Below the pieces are notes generated by a model. That model did not search any database. It was given only the letters and a program-made list of their open reading frames with translations, and had not been told where the DNA came from. Made by a program: the position numbers and the translations under genes. This document shows positions 60,801 to 64,000 of a stretch of 64,000 nucleotides of DNA, one piece after another. The first letter of the stretch is position 1. Every line of letters starts with the position of its first letter. Source of the DNA: Antedon bifida (lineage: Eukaryota; Echinodermata; Crinoidea; Comatulida; Antedonidae); assembly GCA_963402885.1 (NCBI GenBank), contig OY727099.1, positions 23,207,001-23,271,000 on the forward strand, in the 5' to 3' direction.

Positions 60801-63227
60801 AGCTCAAACTGGACACACTTGGACTAGCTCAAACTGGACACACTTGGACTCATCCAAAACTGGACACACTTGGACTAGCTCAAACTGGACACACTTGGAC
60901 TAGCTCAAACTGGACACCCTTGGGCTAGCTCAAACTGGAAACACTTGGACTAGCTCAAACTGGACACCCTTGGGCTAGCTCAAACTGGACACACTTGGAC
61001 TAGCTCAAACTGGACACACTTGGACTAGCTCAAACTGGACACCCTTGGGCTAGCTCAAACTGGAAACACTTGGACTAGCTCAAACTGGACACACTTGGAC
61101 TAGCTCAAACTGGACACCCTTGGGCTAGCTCAAACTGGACACACTTGGACTAGCTCAAACTGGACACCCTGGGGCTAGCTCAAACTGGACACCCTTGGGC
61201 TAGCTCAAACTGGACACCCTTGGGCTAGCTCAAACTGGACACACTTGGACTAGCTCAAACTGGACACACTTGGACTAGCTCAAACTGGACACACTTGGGC
61301 TAGCTCAAACTGGACACACTTAGGCTAGCTCAAACTGGACACCCTGGGGCTAGTTCAAACTGGACACCCTGGGGCTAGCTCAAACTGGACACACTTGGGC
61401 TAGCTCAAACTGGACACCCTTGTACTGGACGAAAATGTCAGCATCAAATTTGGAATCATTGGAAAACATAACTTGCATTGAGTCTAATTATGGTAGGGAG
61501 AGTTTGACTGAATCATAGGCAGATTCAAGGGGGCCTAGCCATTTGCCATTTTAGGCCCCATCTATTTCAAAATCCACAATAGAATATGTACAATAGACCT
61601 ACTATAAAGACACTAATACAATACAACATTGTTTTACGTGCATTCTAAAAAATTACGAGTAAGTATTTAACAATATTATTTTGAAAATACTGGGCTAGAG
61701 CTGGAATGGACCCCATGCATTTTGAAGTAAACACATTCATTAAACTAAATGATAAACTAATATTAGTATAGTATAGTGTTATTACAAGTTACAAATTAAC
61801 ATTCTCAATCACAAACTAATGATATACCTGTACATATATTCAAAGGGCATTTTTTTTAATGTCTACTAGAAGTACCCTTCTACTGAATTAGTCAGTTTTA
61901 TAAAAGCATATATATAGGCCTACCGTATACACATTACATGAAAATATATACATTTACAAAAGCATTACTTCAATTTACTATTAAAACATTCATAATAACA
62001 TTACAGGCACTCATACTTATATGTCCTGGGAATAAGATAGCAAATTGAATAAATAAGAACAAAAATGTTACAAAAATAAGTGAACAATATTATAGTATAT
62101 TATTTATATTTTAATTTCACAGCATAGGAAAATATTCTTACGCATGGAAAGTTTAATTTTTTTAACGAAATGGTTCAACCATTGTAAAGGTACCAATTGG
62201 TATTAAAAAAAGGGAACATAAAATGAAAAGTGTTATTAATATTCATCAATATTATTATCTTTGCTGTTAAGCCAGTTTTCTAGACTAAGATATTTTAATA
62301 CAAGACAACAACAACATTTGTTTTTTAATACCATCTACTTTTTGCCATATGACAACTTATATTTCGTACTTACCGGGAACATCCTTATCCCAATGGAAAA
62401 ACATATCATCTAGAAACTCATAATCAAAGTCTATCCTGTAGTCGGGATGCTCCGGTGGTTTATCGTTTGAAATTGAACATTTGCTGAACACAAGCTCCGC
62501 GACTTCCGGCATTCTTTTGATCAGCTTCCGCATTGGCGTTGTCCTCCAATTATAAACAGGGTGTTTGTGCTCAGTTCGCAAGGCATCCCGCCAACTATCG
62601 GAGTTGACAATTGCCATAGCAACATCCCTGAGGAGTAAAGAAGAAAATATTTTATCTTTAGCCGTAAGAGATTTGTGTCTCGGTAGAATAGGACCCGACA
62701 GTGACAAACTCTCATTCTACCATTTCAAATTTTACCCCAAAAAAACACCTTCTCAATCACTACATTCTAGTACACATAGGCGGACACATAGGCAAACACA
62801 TAGGATGACACATAGGCGGACACATAGACGGACATATAGGCGGACACATAGACAAACACATACAGTAGGTGGATCTGGGGGTTCCCAGCCGAACTAACCA
62901 CCCTTTGGTTTTTAGAAATTATAAAATGCAAAAGATAGGACATTGTGTTAAGTTCAGCACTGAATTTTTTACAATTTTTAGGCCCTCAACCCTCATCATC
63001 TTCCAGCCCAAGCCCCTAACCCTTGCACGCCGATTTAGTAACCCTGGAACCCCCAATGGTACATTTTTACTAACTATATAATGCACTTACTTTCTAGAAT
63101 TCTCAATTGCCAAATCCAGACAATTTTTGTTTTCAATATCTTTGGAAGAAACACTCGCCTTCCATTCAAGCAGCAGTTTCACCATTTCTAAGTGGCCATT
63201 CTTGCAAGCTAAATGAAGCGGGGTTGT
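54879..63227 (-). CDS. TRPA1: TRPA1-like cation channel, C-terminal part (5' end outside window)
   Basis: Eleven exons in transcript order: 63227-63091, 62627-62374, 60263-60130, 59625-59293, 58840-58703, 58133-58025, 57635-57544, 56782-56558, 55958-55890, 55519-55331, 55064-54879. They join in frame to 621 aa plus stop. Exon 1 here is an ankyrin repeat (TTPLHLACKNGHLEMVKLLL). Then a linker, S1 (~203-225), a cysteine-containing loop, S2 (~271-286), S3 (~305-320), S4 (~335-355, after DWQWQCGAIS), S5 (~370-395), pore with MMIGEFEFD (~415-423), S6 (~447-472, VIMSIILMNLL), then VGLAVDDIKEVQNQAKLQR, very like the post-S6 segment of TRPA1, and a C-terminal coiled coil. A plasma-membrane, non-selective calcium-permeable sensory channel by family. 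At the selectivity filter it has Glu where vertebrate TRPA1 has Asp. A basal TRPA paralogue is possible; the N-terminal ankyrin exons would decide. Confidence 0.9.
56025..56317. mobile_element. MITE-1 copy in a TRPA1 intron
   Basis: TTAAAGATATATTGTCCCCC at the left, GGGGGACAGTACATTTTTAA at the right, ~293 bp. Confidence 0.75.
56937..57095. mobile_element. MITE-2 copy in a TRPA1 intron
   Basis: AGCTCTGTCTACACTTCC at the left and AGTGTATACAGAGCT at the right; ~159 bp. Confidence 0.8.
58262..58505. repeat. Tandem repeat, ~62-bp unit, four copies, in a TRPA1 intron
   Basis: Each unit contains GAGTATAATCCCATGCTCAA and TAGTCCCACCCACTATTATT. Units start at about 58270, 58335, 58398 and 58460. Confidence 0.88.
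60346..61437. repeat. Minisatellite, 25-bp unit, ~43 copies, in a TRPA1 intron
   Basis: Unit CAAACTGGACACACTTGGAC followed by TAGCT. Spacing of exactly 25 bp over most of the array. Variants (GGCTAGCTC, GGAAACACTTG, GGACACCCTTGG, GGACTCATCCAAAACTGG) are interspersed, a pattern of repeated local duplication. Placed between the exons at 60130-60263 and 62374-62627. Confidence 0.95.
61438..62373. other. Remainder of the large TRPA1 intron
   Basis: AT-rich, no exon or repeat recognised; the frames of the flanking exons join directly, so no exon is missing here. Confidence 0.6.
62774..62865. repeat. Short minisatellite, ~14-bp unit
   Basis: Repeats of CACATAGGCGGA / CACATAGGCAAA type, about seven copies, in the TRPA1 intron before the last ankyrin exon. 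Confidence 0.8.
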
Positions 63228-63263
63228 CTGGAAAAAAAACACCAATATTATTAATATATTATA

Positions 63264-63605
63264 TTAAAGATGTATTGTCCCTCAAAAACATGAAAAATTA
63301 AGATTAATTAAATGAGACTTTGAATAGGTTATTTTGTAGTTTTAATCAAGTTAATCACTTTCGTAGAAAAAAAAATGCTTTCACTTATAAAATGACAAAA
63401 TAAATGGTTAAATTCAATAAAACCCAGTGGTTGGCATTCAATTTTGACTATTTAAAAAATTTAAATTACAGTTTTTTTCAGGTAAATAATTTTTGTCTCG
63501 ATCCAATTTTTGGTCAAAGTGAATAACTATTATGTGACATTAAAATGGTATATTCAACAAAAAATGTTGTAAGAATTATTTTTCAGGGGGACAATACATC
63601 TTTAA
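63264..63605. mobile_element. MITE-1 copy upstream of the last ankyrin exon
   Basis: TTAAAGATGTATTGTCCC and GGGGGACAATACATCTTTAA borders, TTAA at both ends, ~342 bp. Confidence 0.85.
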
Positions 63606-64000
63606 ATATTATTGCTTGAAACTGCTTGCTTATGGTAAGTCAAACCAAACACTTAATTATTTCATGCATGGTGAAATGTATGTAAAGCGTGGTTCTCACT
63701 GCAACTCAACGCAACGTAAGAAAATGCCCTTCCAATAATTTTGTTTTCTCCCGCCTGCATGAAATCAAACCTGCTTGTTGCGCGTTAACGTTAGTTGCCG
63801 TAGACTTTGACCTGGTTCACTCCGCATACTTTTGAGTATGCGCTGTACTATGTTTTCCAGTGTTGTTTTGCCTTGCGTTGTTACGTGAAATCAAACTGAT
63901 TTGATTTCCCGTAGCAATGTTTTTGCAGCACTGTTGCGTAGTCGGTTCCCACTTGAGATTATTCAATACAGCACTTTGCATCGATACGTCGCTGCGTTAC
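63606..64000. other. Intronic DNA at the right window edge
   Basis: No exon recognised. GGTTCTCACTGCAACTCAAC and CGGTTCCCACTTGAGATT resemble GGTTCCCACTTGAACCCAAT at about 26055, so part of another dispersed repeat is likely. The TRPA1-like gene should continue beyond 64000. Confidence 0.4.

Overview
This window looks like nuclear DNA of an invertebrate animal. It is AT-rich, its genes are split by introns with GT..AG borders, there are no bacterial-style operons, and there are many short DNA transposons. A tandem array of cytosolic sulfotransferases beside an SDR9C-type dehydrogenase and a TRPA1-like channel suggests a marine invertebrate deuterostome, with an echinoderm my best guess. That assignment is inference and could not be tested here.

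Layout. From 0.27 to 48.9 kb lie eight complete cytosolic sulfotransferase genes (called SULT-A to SULT-H here), all on the minus strand. Each has six coding exons with the same intron phases (1,0,1,0,1), and every assembled reading frame closes exactly, giving 283-296 residues. SULT-A, B and C form one group with a standard PAPS-binding loop (TFPKAGTTW) and a KTH catalytic motif. SULT-D is intermediate. SULT-E to H form a derived group in which the loop reads TYRKSG followed by TTW, STW or NTW, and the lysine of KTH is gone. SULT-F and G are recent duplicates that also share flanking DNA. From 49.2 to 53.1 kb, on the plus strand and divergent from SULT-H with 292 bp between start codons, lies a four-exon membrane-anchored short-chain dehydrogenase of the retinol/17-beta-hydroxysteroid dehydrogenase type (318 aa). 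From 54.9 kb to beyond 63.2 kb on the minus strand are eleven 3' exons of a TRPA1-like channel: last ankyrin repeat, S1-S6, pore and C-terminal helices. Its 5' ankyrin exons lie outside the window.

Between and inside the genes is a dense mobile-element landscape. It includes a 1977-bp hAT-type element with an 8-bp target duplication; a 3065-bp Mutator-like element with ~95-bp terminal repeats and a 9-bp duplication, itself carrying a further 1495-bp element with an 8-bp duplication; and that whole nest sits inside a 7.2-kb inverted-repeat element that also carries a 2-kb array of 30-bp repeats. There are also two foldback elements, two MITE families in many copies, tRNA-like SINE sequences, and several minisatellites, including ~43 copies of a 25-bp unit in a TRPA1 intron. 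No transposase or reverse transcriptase coding sequence was recognised.

How the genes may work together: sulfotransferases (PAPS-dependent sulfation of small hydroxylated molecules) and an SDR9C dehydrogenase (oxidation and reduction of sterol or retinoid alcohols) could act on the same class of metabolites, and they share one short divergent promoter region. A role in making or detoxifying sulfated steroids or pigments is a hypothesis only.
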